From NCBI RefSeq assembly GCF_005889725.1, contig NZ_VCKX01000018.1, forward strand, positions 16,145-80,144: a DNA stretch of 64,000 nt, written 5' to 3'. Below, one piece after another: positions 1 to 10,463 of this stretch. Each line of letters opens with the position of its first letter. Position 1 is the first letter of the stretch. The stretch comes from Nonomuraea zeae. Lineage in GTDB: Bacteria; Actinomycetota; Actinomycetes; Streptosporangiales; Streptosporangiaceae. The translations under genes and the position numbers were made by a program. The notes under the pieces are model-generated. The model saw only the letters and a program-made list of their open reading frames with translations. It did no database searches and was not told where the DNA came from.

Positions 1-1885
1 CCGCACCCGGCGCGCGCTCGTCGCGGCGACGCTGGCCACCCTCCTGCCGGTCGCGGCCTGTAGCGGCGGCGGCGCCGGCGCCACCCGTGGCGGCGGTGGC
101 GACGCGGCCGCGAGCAAGTCGGGGTCCCAGACCTTCGGCGAGCTGCCGGCCGAGTCGGGCACCCCCAAGGACGGCGGCACGATCGACATCGCGCAGCAGC
201 CGGGCGCCGGGCCCTACTACATGCTGCCGATCGTGCCCGGCGCGTTCAACTCGACGTACGTCACCTACCAGTTCCAGCGGCTGATGTACCGGCCGCTCTA
301 CTGGTTCCCCGAAGGCGCCAGCCCGAAGGTCAACCCGGCGCTCAGCCTCGCCGAGCTGCCGGAGTTCTCCGACGGCGACAAGACGGTGACCATCAAGCTG
401 CGGCCCGGCTACACCTGGTCCGACGGCTCCCCGGTCGAGGCCGACGACGTGGTCTTCTTCATCGACCTGGTGAAGGCCGCGCTCAAGAAGAACCCGGCGA
501 ACTGGGCCGGCTACACCCCCGGCCAGTTCCCCGACAACGTCGCCGGCGCGAAGGCGACCTCGGCGGACACCGTGACGCTGAAGCTGAAGGAGGCCTACAA
601 CCCGGAGTGGTTCACCGCCGACGAGCTGACCTCGGTCGTCCCGCTGCCGGCCAAGCAGTGGGCCAGGGCGTCGGAGGGCGGGCCGATCCTCGACCACAGC
701 GTCCCCAAGAACGCCGAGGCGATCTACACCTATCTCGACAAGGCGTCGCGGGACCCGGCCGGCTTCGCCTCCAACCCGCTCTGGCAGACGGTGAACGGGC
801 CGTACCGGCTGAGCGGCTTCGACGTGACGACGAACTTCTACACGATGACCGCCAACGAGGCGTACACCGGCCCGCAGAAGCCGCGCATCAAGACGCTGAA
901 CTTCCGGCCCTTCACCTCTGAGACCGCCAAGTTCAACCAGCTCGTGAGCGGCAACCTGACGATGGCCACCGTGGACCAGAGCCAGGTGGGGCAGGTGGAG
1001 AAGCTCAAGGCCGCCGGGTACAACGTCTACGGCGGGCCCCGGCTGGGCTTCAACTTCATCATGCTCAACTTCAAGGACACGACGGACAACGTCGACAAGC
1101 TCTTCGGCCAGCTCTACCTCCGGCAGGCGTTGCAGCGGCTGATCGACCAGCGCGGATACATCGCCAGCAAGGGCATGTACAACGGCGCCGCCGCGGAGAG
1201 CTACGGCACGGCGCCCGCGTCCTCGCCGTACTCGGCGGGGAACGTCGCCACCGCGCCCTATCCGTACGATCCGGCCGCCGCCCGCAAGCTGCTGGAGGAC
1301 CACGGCTGGAAGGTCGTGCCGAACGGCGTCACCACGTGCGAGCGCCCCGGCACCGGCGAGACGGAGTGCGGCGCCGGGATCCCCCAGGGCCAGGCGATCA
1401 AGTTCAACCTCTTCTACCGGAGCGAGCCGCAGCTGCACAACGCGGTGAGCACGGCGTTCGCCTCGGAGGCCCGCAAGCTCGGCATCGCGATCACGGTTGC
1501 GCCGAAGACGTTCAGCTTCCTGATCCAGAACTACAACGTCCCCGCGGCCCCGTCGAAGGCCGGCGAGTGGGCCATGTCCACCTGGGGCGGCTTCAGCACC
1601 ACCCCGTACCCGACCATGACCGGCACGTTCGACTCCAAGGGGTCGGGCAACGTGGGCGCCTACAACAGCCCGAAGGCCGACGAGCTGATCCGCGCCTCGG
1701 TGCACGGTGACGACCGCGCGGCCGTGCAGGCCGAGATCGAGCACCTGCGGACCGACCTGCCCGTGCTCTGGCTGCCGACCGCGCACACGATCTGGGCCTG
1801 GAAGAACACGCTGTCCGGCCCGCAGGACTCCTTCGCCAGCCTGCCGGCCTCGGTGCTGACGCCCGAGTACTGGTACCTGAAGTAA
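1..1885 (+). CDS. Peptide-type ABC transporter substrate-binding lipoprotein (5' partial)
   Basis: Solute-binding lipoprotein of the DppA/OppA class (SBP family 5), which captures an oligopeptide or similar solute outside the membrane and passes it to the two permeases encoded next. The frame is open from base 2, so the true start lies before the window. The visible N-terminus is a lipoprotein signal (L-P-V-A-A-C, lipid-modified Cys at bases 59-61) followed by a Gly/Ala/Ser-rich linker. An internal ATG at 221 is too late because it would remove the signal. The mature part has the usual family 5 layout of about 550 residues, including the stretch W-S-D-G-S-P-V near the N-terminus. It is followed after 12 bp by the first permease, so it heads an importer operon. 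The actual substrate cannot be told from sequence. Confidence 0.93.
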   Translation, partial: RTRRALVAATLATLLPVAACSGGGAGATRGGGGDAAASKSGSQTFGELPAESGTPKDGGTIDIAQQPGAGPYYMLPIVPGAFNSTYVTYQFQRLMYRPLYWFPEGASPKVNPALSLAELPEFSDGDKTVTIKLRPGYTWSDGSPVEADDVVFFIDLVKAALKKNPANWAGYTPGQFPDNVAGAKATSADTVTLKLKEAYNPEWFTADELTSVVPLPAKQWARASEGGPILDHSVPKNAEAIYTYLDKASRDPAGFASNPLWQTVNGPYRLSGFDVTTNFYTMTANEAYTGPQKPRIKTLNFRPFTSETAKFNQLVSGNLTMATVDQSQVGQVEKLKAAGYNVYGGPRLGFNFIMLNFKDTTDNVDKLFGQLYLRQALQRLIDQRGYIASKGMYNGAAAESYGTAPASSPYSAGNVATAPYPYDPAAARKLLEDHGWKVVPNGVTTCERPGTGETECGAGIPQGQAIKFNLFYRSEPQLHNAVSTAFASEARKLGIAITVAPKTFSFLIQNYNVPAAPSKAGEWAMSTWGGFSTTPYPTMTGTFDSKGSGNVGAYNSPKADELIRASVHGDDRAAVQAEIEHLRTDLPVLWLPTAHTIWAWKNTLSGPQDSFASLPASVLTPEYWYLK

Positions 1886-1897
1886 GGAGGGCACAGC

Positions 1898-2845
1898 GTG
1901 CTCCAGTATGTGCTGCGGCGGCTGGCGACGTCCGCCATCGTGGTCCTGGGCGTCTCGGTGATCACTTTCATCATGCTGCACGGGATGTCCGGATCGCCCG
2001 GCCGCGCGATCCTCGGCGTCCAGGCCAGCGCGGAGGCGGTGGCCGCCTTCGACAAGGCGAACGGCTACGACCGCTCGCTGGTCGTGCAGTACCTCGCCTA
2101 CCTGGGCAAGCTGCTCCAGGGTGACCTCGGCTACTCGTACAAACTGAACCAGAGCGTCAACGCCCTGCTGGCCGAGAACGCCGGGCGGACCGCGATGCTG
2201 GCCGCCGTGGCGCTCGTCCTGGCGATCTGCGTCGCGGTGCCGCTGGGCGTGTTCCAGGCGGTGAAGCGCAACAGCATCGGCGACAACGTGCTGACCACGC
2301 TGACCTTCGTCGCGTACTCGATGCCCGTCTTCCTGCTCGCGATGCTGCTGATCCAGGTCTTCGCGCTGGGGATGGGCATCCTGCCCGCGCAGGCGTCACA
2401 GTCGAGCTCGACATTCGTGATCTTCACCGAGCCGCGGGCCATGCTGCTGCCGGTGCTGACGCTGACCGGCGTCACGGTCGCGATGTACTCCAGGTACCAG
2501 CGCTCCGCGGCGCTGGACCAGCTCGCGCAGGACTACATCAGGGTGGCGCGGGCGAAGGGGCTGTCGATGCGCATGGTCCTGACCCGCCACCTGCTGCGCA
2601 ACGCCTGCCTGCCACTGGTGACCCTGATCGGCATGTCGATCCCGCTGCTGCTCGCGGGCAACCTCGTGGTCGAGTCGGTCTTCAACTACCCGGGCCTGGG
2701 GCTGCTGTTCTTCAACAGCCTCAACAACCAGGACTATCCGGTCCTGCTGGGCTACACCCTGGTCGCCGCGACCTTGACCGTGCTGGGGAACCTCCTGGCC
2801 GACCTGGTCGTGGCGATCAGCGATCCGAGGACGCAGCGCGCATGA
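1898..2845 (+). CDS. Peptide-type ABC transporter permease (DppB-like)
   Basis: Inner-membrane permease of the peptide importer, 315 residues. The GTG start has a strong ribosome site (AAGGAGG, bases 1884-1890) just upstream. The first 30 residues form the amphipathic start and first membrane helix typical of DppB (L-R-R-L-A-T-S...). The loop contacting the ATPase is present near residues 205-230 (D-Y-I-R-V-A-R-A-K-G-L), the EAA-type motif of this family. About six membrane segments are visible. The stop overlaps the next permease start (ATGA), so the two are translationally coupled. Confidence 0.93.
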   Translation: MLQYVLRRLATSAIVVLGVSVITFIMLHGMSGSPGRAILGVQASAEAVAAFDKANGYDRSLVVQYLAYLGKLLQGDLGYSYKLNQSVNALLAENAGRTAMLAAVALVLAICVAVPLGVFQAVKRNSIGDNVLTTLTFVAYSMPVFLLAMLLIQVFALGMGILPAQASQSSSTFVIFTEPRAMLLPVLTLTGVTVAMYSRYQRSAALDQLAQDYIRVARAKGLSMRMVLTRHLLRNACLPLVTLIGMSIPLLLAGNLVVESVFNYPGLGLLFFNSLNNQDYPVLLGYTLVAATLTVLGNLLADLVVAISDPRTQRA

Positions 2846-3741
2846 GCGAGACGGCAACTCCGCAGGTCACGAACGAGCCGGCGGCCCCGCGGGTCACGAG
2901 CGGCTGGCGGCTCGCCGCGCGGTCGTTCGTCCAGAACCGGCTGGCCGTCATCGGCGTCGGCATCATCGTCCTGCTCACCCTGTTCTGCTTCGCCGGGCCG
3001 CACCTCTACGTGACCGACCAGGTCTCGGTCGATCCGGTCAGCAGCCTGCTGCCGCCGGGCGGCGGAAACCCGCTCGGCACCGACGCGCAGGGCTTCGACG
3101 TGCTCGGCCGGATCATGCGCGGCGGCCAGGCGTCGCTGCAGATCGGGCTGTTCGCGGCGCTGATCGCCACCGCGATCGGCACCCTGTACGGCACGATCGC
3201 CGGTCTCGCCGGCGGCCTCGTGGACGGGGTGATGATGCGCGTGGTCGACACGCTGCTGTCGATCCCCTTCCTGTTCATCGTGCTGATCGCGGCCACCCGG
3301 TTCAGCTCCTCGGTCCTGTCGCTGAGCCTGATCCTGGGCGCGTTCTCCTGGCTCGCGCCGGCCCGGCTGGTCCGGGCCGAGGTGCTGTCCCTGCGGTCGC
3401 GCGGCTTCGTCGCGGCGGCGACCGTGATGGGCGCGACGAAGACGCGGATCATCGCCAGGCACCTGATCCCGAACGCCCTGGGCGTCGTGATCGTGAACAT
3501 CACCTTCCAGGTCGCCGACGCGATCATCGCGGTGTCGCTGCTGGGCTTCCTCGGGTTCGGGCTCAACTACCCCGCCGTCGAGTGGGGCACGCAGCTCTCC
3601 GACGGGGTGTCACACCTGTTCGAAGGCGCCTGGTGGCTGATCTACCCGGTCGGTGGCTGCCTGGTCCTGATCGTCATGGCGTTCAACTTCGTCGGAGACG
3701 CGCTGCGCGACTCGATCGACGTACGGCTGAGGCGGCGCTGA
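2842..3741 (+). CDS. Peptide-type ABC transporter permease (DppC-like)
   Basis: Second membrane subunit of the importer, 299 residues, with the N-terminal cytoplasmic segment and first helix typical of DppC (residues 25-55), then the P-L-G-T-D-A-Q-G-F-D motif after the first periplasmic stretch, a family hallmark. The ATPase-contacting motif near residues 180-200 reads A-A-T-V-M-G-A-T-K-T-R-I-I-A-R-H. It starts inside the stop codon of the preceding permease and is followed after 25 bp by the ATPase gene. Confidence 0.93.
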   Translation: MSETATPQVTNEPAAPRVTSGWRLAARSFVQNRLAVIGVGIIVLLTLFCFAGPHLYVTDQVSVDPVSSLLPPGGGNPLGTDAQGFDVLGRIMRGGQASLQIGLFAALIATAIGTLYGTIAGLAGGLVDGVMMRVVDTLLSIPFLFIVLIAATRFSSSVLSLSLILGAFSWLAPARLVRAEVLSLRSRGFVAAATVMGATKTRIIARHLIPNALGVVIVNITFQVADAIIAVSLLGFLGFGLNYPAVEWGTQLSDGVSHLFEGAWWLIYPVGGCLVLIVMAFNFVGDALRDSIDVRLRRR

Positions 3742-3769
3742 TGCCCGCACGCACGGAAAGGGGCCAGTG

Positions 3770-5792
<2,023 letters not shown>

Positions 5793-5821
<29 letters not shown>

Positions 5822-6674
5822 TGCCGCCGTCAGGCGCGCCGCCGGCGAGCGGTGGCCCGACGGGGCCGCCGGCGATGGAGTCGCGGCAGGCCAGGCAGCC
5901 GCGATCAGGGCAGTGCGTGATGTCCTGATCGGCGGCGATGGCGCGGGCGGCGGCGTCGAGGGCCTGCCGCGCCGGGTAGGCGCGCCAGGAGGAGGCTCCG
6001 ACGGTGGTCGTCCGCGCGTACGGGGCGAGGACGGGCTCCAGCCGCGCGAAGCCTCTGGAGCAGGAGCCGACCTCGACCATGCCCACCCGGCCGCCGGCAC
6101 CGCGCGCCCACCGCAGGAAGAGCCGCCGTCCCGATCGCTGCTCGGCCAGGTGCAGCGCCGTCATCCGGTCGAGCCCCACGCCGATGAGCAGGATCGCGCC
6201 GTCCCGGCCGGCCAGCTCGCGGATCGGGCCGTACACGTCGGCCGGGCTCTGGGCCGCGATGAGCTCGGCCGCCCGCGGCCCGATCGCGGCGAACGAATTG
6301 AGCGGATGCCGGCCGCGTACGGCGCCGGGGCGGCCGATCAGGGTCGCGGGGAGCACGCCCATGCTCGGGTTGATGAGCCCGCAGCCGGCGTCGTACACGG
6401 GACCGTCCTGGGCGGCCGGCCCGGCGGGCAGGGCGGTGTAGTCGACGCCGTTGCGCGCGGGCCGCATCGTGGCCGGTGGGAGCACCCCGAACTGGGGCTG
6501 GGTGAAGGCGGGCACCACCACCGTGCGGCCGCGGGCCAGCAACGCGTCCAGCAGCGCGTCCGCGCCGCCGTGAAGGGGCAGGCCGAAGGAGCGCAGGGAG
6601 GCGTGCACGATGACCGGGCGGCCCGTCAACGCCAGGTCGCCGCAGGCTCTGCGGAGGTGCCCTGCCTGGATCAC
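5793..6674 (-). CDS. Aminoglycoside 3-N-acetyltransferase family protein
   Basis: Member of the AAC(3)/YokD/FrbF fold family, 293 residues, which transfers an acetyl (or other acyl) group from a CoA thioester to an amine. Family features seen are the early V-I-V-H-A-S-L-R-S-F-G segment (residues 21-31), the long hydrophobic strand with V-V-P-A-F-T, and the H-P-L-N-S-F-A motif around residue 124. The GTG start lies 6 bp after the stop of the STAS gene, with no separate ribosome site, so it is probably coupled to that gene. AAC(3) homologues in actinomycetes often act in secondary metabolism and do not always confer resistance; the substrate is unknown. Confidence 0.85.
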
Positions 6675-6680
6675 CAGTCG

Positions 6681-7106
6681 TCAGGGAAGCTGTTGCAGCC
6701 CCAGCCCGCTGGCCACGCGCACCTTCTCCTCCGGCGCGCTGGGCCGGGAGATCTGGGCTTCGCGGAGTGCGGCGACCACCGCCTGCTCCACGGTCGCGTG
6801 CACCCGCAGGACGCTCTGCGCCTGGGTGGTCTCCAGGAAGCGGGCGAGGACCGGATGCGGTGCGCCGAGCTGCAGGCTGCCGCCGTGCTGGCGGGCGAAG
6901 GCATGGGTGTTGAGCAGGACGCGGAGCCCGGCGCTGCCCAGGAAGCGCACCTCGCTGAGGTCGATCACCATGTGCTCGCCGGGTAGCTGGCGGCATTGGC
7001 GCAGATAGCCGTCGAGCTGGCCTGCGTTCGTCTCGTCGACTTCACCGGCTACGGAGATCACGGTAACGCCCGGCAGCCTTTGCGAGGCGAATGTCAAACC
7101 TGGCAT
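6681..7106 (-). CDS. STAS-domain protein (anti-sigma-factor antagonist type)
   Basis: 141-residue single STAS domain, the fold of SpoIIAA/BldG-type antagonists that bind anti-sigma kinases and are switched by serine phosphorylation. The core strand and helix read V-I-D-L-S-E-V-R-F-L-G-S-A-G-L. The Ser corresponds to the phosphorylated Ser58 of Bacillus SpoIIAA, while the Asp that usually precedes it is Gly. The ATG at 7104-7106 was chosen because GGTGGAG lies 5 bases upstream; longer starts give a basic, unrelated N-terminus. No partner kinase gene is adjacent. The acetyltransferase follows after 6 bp. Confidence 0.85.
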   Translation of the reverse strand: MPGLTFASQRLPGVTVISVAGEVDETNAGQLDGYLRQCRQLPGEHMVIDLSEVRFLGSAGLRVLLNTHAFARQHGGSLQLGAPHPVLARFLETTQAQSVLRVHATVEQAVVAALREAQISRPSAPEEKVRVASGLGLQQLP

Positions 7107-7314
7107 AAACGCTCCACCAATCCGACTCGAAAGACGGTGGCACGGGCAACGGCTTGCCTTGAGTCGCATGGTAGCGCGGGAGTCGCGCGCGGCATAAGGC
7201 GAGCGAGCCACTCTTTACAAGCGGTTCTACTCAAAACGCGGCGTGCTGTCGATTCCCGTGTCCCCATCTGACGCCGGCGGCCAAACACGTTAATTCTGGG
7301 AAAGAAGGTGGAAT

Positions 7315-7995
7315 CTATCTCACTTCTCCATCGAGTGCCGATGGGCAGCAGCCGTCACACGCGTCGGCGGCGGCCGGCACGGGGCAGCAGGAGTCCCCCC
7401 GCCACGCCTCGCGGCCCTCCTTGACCGCGACGGCGGCGATGACCAGGGCGGCGATCGGGTCCGCCCAGGACCAGCCGAACAGGCTGTTGAGCGCCAGCCC
7501 CGCCAGCAGCACCCCGGACAGGTAGGTGCACAGGAGGGTCTGCTTGGAGTCGGCCACCGCGGAGGCCGAGCCCAGCTCACGACCCGCGCGGCGCTGCGCG
7601 TACGACAGGAACGGCATGATCGCCAGGGAGAGGGCGGCCAGCACCAGGCCGGGCGTGGACGGCTCGGCCTCCCCGGCGCCGAGCAGGGAGCGTACGGAGT
7701 CGAAGGTGACGTAGGCGGCCAGCGCGAAGAAGGAGATCGCGATGACGCGCAGCGCCGCCCGCTCCCGGCGCTCGTGGTCGGCCGAGGCGAACTGCCAGGC
7801 CACCGCCAGGGCCGAGGCGACCTCGACCACCGAGTCCAGGCCGAAGCCGATCAGCGCGGCGGAGGAGGCGACGGTGCCGGCGGTGATGGCGACGACGGCC
7901 TCGATCACGTTGTAGGCGATGGTCGCCGCGACCAGCAGGCGGATCCGGCGTCGCAGGACGTCGCGCCGGGCCGGCGCCGGGATGGTCGCCGTCAT
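7315..7995 (-). CDS. CDF-like cation transporter with Cys-rich tail
   Basis: 226-residue inner-membrane protein with about six helices, resembling the membrane half of cation diffusion facilitators. Candidate metal-site motifs are G-F-G-L-D-S-V-V-E (about residues 51-59) and V-A-D-S-K-Q-T (about 145-151), both acidic positions in membrane helices. The usual cytoplasmic CDF dimerisation domain is missing. Instead there is a short tail carrying C-C and C-x-x-C-C clusters that could bind soft metal ions such as Zn, Cd or Cu. Export of a divalent metal is inferred. An AT-rich dyad lies about 70 bp upstream of its start. Confidence 0.82.
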   Translation of the reverse strand: MTATIPAPARRDVLRRRIRLLVAATIAYNVIEAVVAITAGTVASSAALIGFGLDSVVEVASALAVAWQFASADHERRERAALRVIAISFFALAAYVTFDSVRSLLGAGEAEPSTPGLVLAALSLAIMPFLSYAQRRAGRELGSASAVADSKQTLLCTYLSGVLLAGLALNSLFGWSWADPIAALVIAAVAVKEGREAWRGDSCCPVPAAADACDGCCPSALDGEVR

Positions 7996-8060
7996 GACGC
8001 GGCCGTCGCCGGTGAGCTCCGCACGGCGCGGCAGCGGCTCACTCGCCGGCCACTGTCTGA

Positions 8061-8085
8061 ATACATCGCCATATAGCGATAATAG
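8061..8085. promoter_or_regulatory. Operator-like dyad upstream of the CDF gene
   Basis: In otherwise GC-rich DNA, an AT-rich block contains ATCGC (8065-8069), the spacer CATATA, then GCGAT (8076-8080), a perfect 5-bp inverted repeat. It sits 70 bp before the leftward CDF gene and 140-180 bp before the rightward ABC exporter. Metal-sensing repressors of the ArsR/CmtR type use similar AT-rich dyads, but no such regulator gene is in the window, so the assignment is a guess. Confidence 0.4.
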
Positions 8086-8221
8086 CTCGGATGCGGGATG
8101 TGTCCATATCGGGGACCGGCTGCCGGGGCCGCGCCTCGATCGCGGCGGGCGGCCGCTCTGAGTCCGTCCTCGACTCGTCGTCAGGAAAATCGTTGGCTCG
8201 GCCCCGCACCGCTACGGCACC

Positions 8222-10153
8222 ATGGCCACGGCGGTGTCGGCATCGGGAGGGGCGGTGGCCGTGCTGGGATCACGCGAGGGCTCCGCAGACGGCTCATCTG
8301 CGCGGAAATCGGCAGTCGGGCTGGCGCTGCGCTACTACTGGGGCGAGCTGAGACGCCAGTGGGTGATCGCCGTGCCCGCGCTGACGGCGCCGGCGCTGGG
8401 CAACATCTGCCTGTTCTACCTGGCGCCGCTGGCGGTGGCCGGGCTCGTCGGGCACCTGGCCGCCGGTGGTGACGGCTCCGTCGCCGCGCTGCTGCCCTAC
8501 GTGCTCGGGTTCGGCGGGTTGCTGCTGGCGGGCGAGGTGCTGTGGCGGATCGGCCTGCACTTCCTGAACCGTACGGACGCCCGCGGCATCGAGCGGCTCG
8601 GCGTGCTGGGCATGGACGAGCTCCTGACCAAGGACGCCGCGTTCTTCCACGACAACTTCGCCGGGTCGCTGACCAAGCGGGTGCTGAGCTTCTCCTCCAG
8701 GTTCGAGGAGTTCGCCGACACGCTCACCTTCTCGATCATGGCCAAGGTCGTGCCGCTGACCTTCGCCTCCGTGGTGCTGTGGCAGTACCACCCGCTGCTG
8801 GTCCTGGTCCTCGTGGGCCTGATCCTCGTCACCGGCTTCCTCGTCGCCCCGCTCATCCGCCGCCGCCAGCGGCTGGTCGAGGAGCGCGAGGCGGCCAAGG
8901 TGCTGGTGTCGGGCCACGTCGCAGACGTGCTGACCAACATGGAGACCGTGCGCGCGTTCGCCGCCGAGGACCGCGAGGCCACCGAACACCGCGCCAGGGT
9001 CGCCGAGCAGCAGCGGCTGTCGCTGCGCTCGTGGGACTACGGCAACCTCCGGGTGGACACCGTCGTCGCCCCGATCTCGGTCCTCACCAGCGCCGTGGGC
9101 CTGCTCCTCGCCGTCGCGCTCAGGGGCGGTCTGGGCGTGGAGGCCATCGTGGTCACGTTCACCTACTACTCGAACACGATCAGCATCATGTTCGAGTTCA
9201 ACCAGATCTACCGGCGCATGGAGAGCGTGCTCACCGAGGCCGCCCAGTTCACCGAGCTGCTGCTGGTGCCGCCCACCGTGGTGGACCCGCCCGACCCGCA
9301 GCCGCTGCGCCCGGCCGACGCGGGCGTCCGCTTCGAGCGGGTGCGCTTCGCCTACGCCGACGGCCCGCCCCTGTTCGACGGCCTGGACCTGGACATCCCC
9401 AGCGGCACCAAGATCGGTCTGGTCGGCCAGTCAGGCGGCGGCAAGAGCACGCTCACCCGGCTGCTGCTGCGGCTCATGGACATCGACGACGGCCGGATCC
9501 TGGTCGGCGGCCAGGACATCAGCCGCCTGCGACAGGCCGACCTGCGCGGGCTGATCGCGTACGTGCCGCAGGATCCGGCCATGTTCCACCGGACGGTGCG
9601 CGACAACATCGCCTTCGCCCGGCCGGGCGCCACCGAGGCCGAGATCCTGCGGGCCGCGCGGGCGGCGCACGTCACGGAGTTCGTCGAGTCGCTGCCGGAC
9701 GGGTTCGACACGCTGGTCGGCGAGCGGGGCATCAAGCTCTCCGGCGGCCAGCGGCAGCGCCTCGCGCTGGCGCGCGCGATCCTGCGCGACGCCCCGATCC
9801 TGCTGCTGGACGAGGCGACCAGCGCCCTCGACTCCGAGAGCGAGCTGCTCGTGCAGGAGGCCCTGTGGCACCTGATGCAGGACCGCACCGCGCTCGTGGT
9901 GGCCCACCGGCTGAGCACCGTCGTACGGATGGACCGCCTCGTCGTGCTCAACCGGGGGCGCGTCGTGGAGCAGGGCACCCACGGCGACCTGCTCCAGGCC
10001 GACGGCACCTACGCCCGGCTCTGGCGCCACCAGTCCGGCGGCTTCCTGATCGAGGACGACGCAGAGGACGACGCCGACGCGGAGGACGACGCCGGCGTAG
10101 AGGACGACGCCAACGTGGAGGACGACGAAACCTCCAGCGCGTTGCACCGCTGA
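8222..10153 (+). CDS. ABC exporter (fused membrane and ATPase domains) with acidic repeat tail
   Basis: 643-residue half-transporter of the MsbA/lipid/peptide exporter class: six helices in the first 330 residues, then an ATPase domain with Walker A G-Q-S-G-G-G-K-S-T, signature L-S-G-G-Q-R-Q and Walker B L-L-L-D-E-A-T-S. All catalytic positions look intact, so it can work as a homodimer. After the ATPase comes an acidic tail from about residue 611 made of repeated E-D-D-A units. ATG at 8222 has no clear ribosome site; GTG at 8255 or 8261 follows GGGAGG (8245-8250) and may be the true start. It lies 310 bp before the lanthipeptide synthetase in the same direction, so it could export or give immunity to that product, but it may be unrelated. 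Confidence 0.9.
   Translation: MATAVSASGGAVAVLGSREGSADGSSARKSAVGLALRYYWGELRRQWVIAVPALTAPALGNICLFYLAPLAVAGLVGHLAAGGDGSVAALLPYVLGFGGLLLAGEVLWRIGLHFLNRTDARGIERLGVLGMDELLTKDAAFFHDNFAGSLTKRVLSFSSRFEEFADTLTFSIMAKVVPLTFASVVLWQYHPLLVLVLVGLILVTGFLVAPLIRRRQRLVEEREAAKVLVSGHVADVLTNMETVRAFAAEDREATEHRARVAEQQRLSLRSWDYGNLRVDTVVAPISVLTSAVGLLLAVALRGGLGVEAIVVTFTYYSNTISIMFEFNQIYRRMESVLTEAAQFTELLLVPPTVVDPPDPQPLRPADAGVRFERVRFAYADGPPLFDGLDLDIPSGTKIGLVGQSGGGKSTLTRLLLRLMDIDDGRILVGGQDISRLRQADLRGLIAYVPQDPAMFHRTVRDNIAFARPGATEAEILRAARAAHVTEFVESLPDGFDTLVGERGIKLSGGQRQRLALARAILRDAPILLLDEATSALDSESELLVQEALWHLMQDRTALVVAHRLSTVVRMDRLVVLNRGRVVEQGTHGDLLQADGTYARLWRHQSGGFLIEDDAEDDADAEDDAGVEDDANVEDDETSSALHR
10052..10129 (+). repeat. 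18-bp tandem repeat encoding E-D-D-A-x-x
   Basis: Within the exporter's last codons, GAGGACGAC recurs at 10052, 10064, 10082, 10100 and 10118. The three central copies are exactly 18 bp apart and encode E-D-D-A-D-A, E-D-D-A-G-V and E-D-D-A-N-V. The result is a strongly acidic, probably disordered cytoplasmic tail. Confidence 0.85.
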
Positions 10154-10463
10154 GCTGCCGGTAAATTCGCGGGCCTGTGTGAGCTTCGCGGGGAATGCCA
10201 TTCTTCGGCCGCCGGCGAAAATCAGGTCCGAATAACGCGGTGTCCAGCAGTTATGGAAATGAGGTCCGCCCGGCCTGGCTCCGAGCAAGACATCTCCAAC
10301 TTGGCTCCCATTCCGGTCCAAGACGACTGCAAGTCGCGCTGCCTATACCTGAGAGCGTTCAGCCAACGGGGTGCGGGCTCGACGGTGAGGCAGCGGGTTC
10401 GCGCTGATTCCCCGGCCCGCGCTGATCGTCCGGCGAGATGAAGAAGCTTCAGGGGGTTTCGGC
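10154..10463. other. Intergenic region before the lanthipeptide synthetase
   Basis: 310 bp with no supportable gene on either strand. Short open frames here have neither a good ribosome site nor the leader seen in the precursor genes at 15316-15801. The region is slightly less GC-rich than its surroundings and most likely holds the promoter of the synthetase operon. No clear -35/-10 pair was found. Confidence 0.5.

Noticed and set aside
8222..10153. ABC exporter as a certain member of the lanthipeptide cluster
   Set aside because: It is separated by 310 bp, and the cluster already has its own dedicated exporter pair; the link remains only possible.
10154..10463. Possible extra lanthipeptide precursor before the synthetase
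   Set aside because: The short open frames here lack the shared M-E-(L/I)-D leader, a good ribosome site and the Ser/Thr-Cys pattern.
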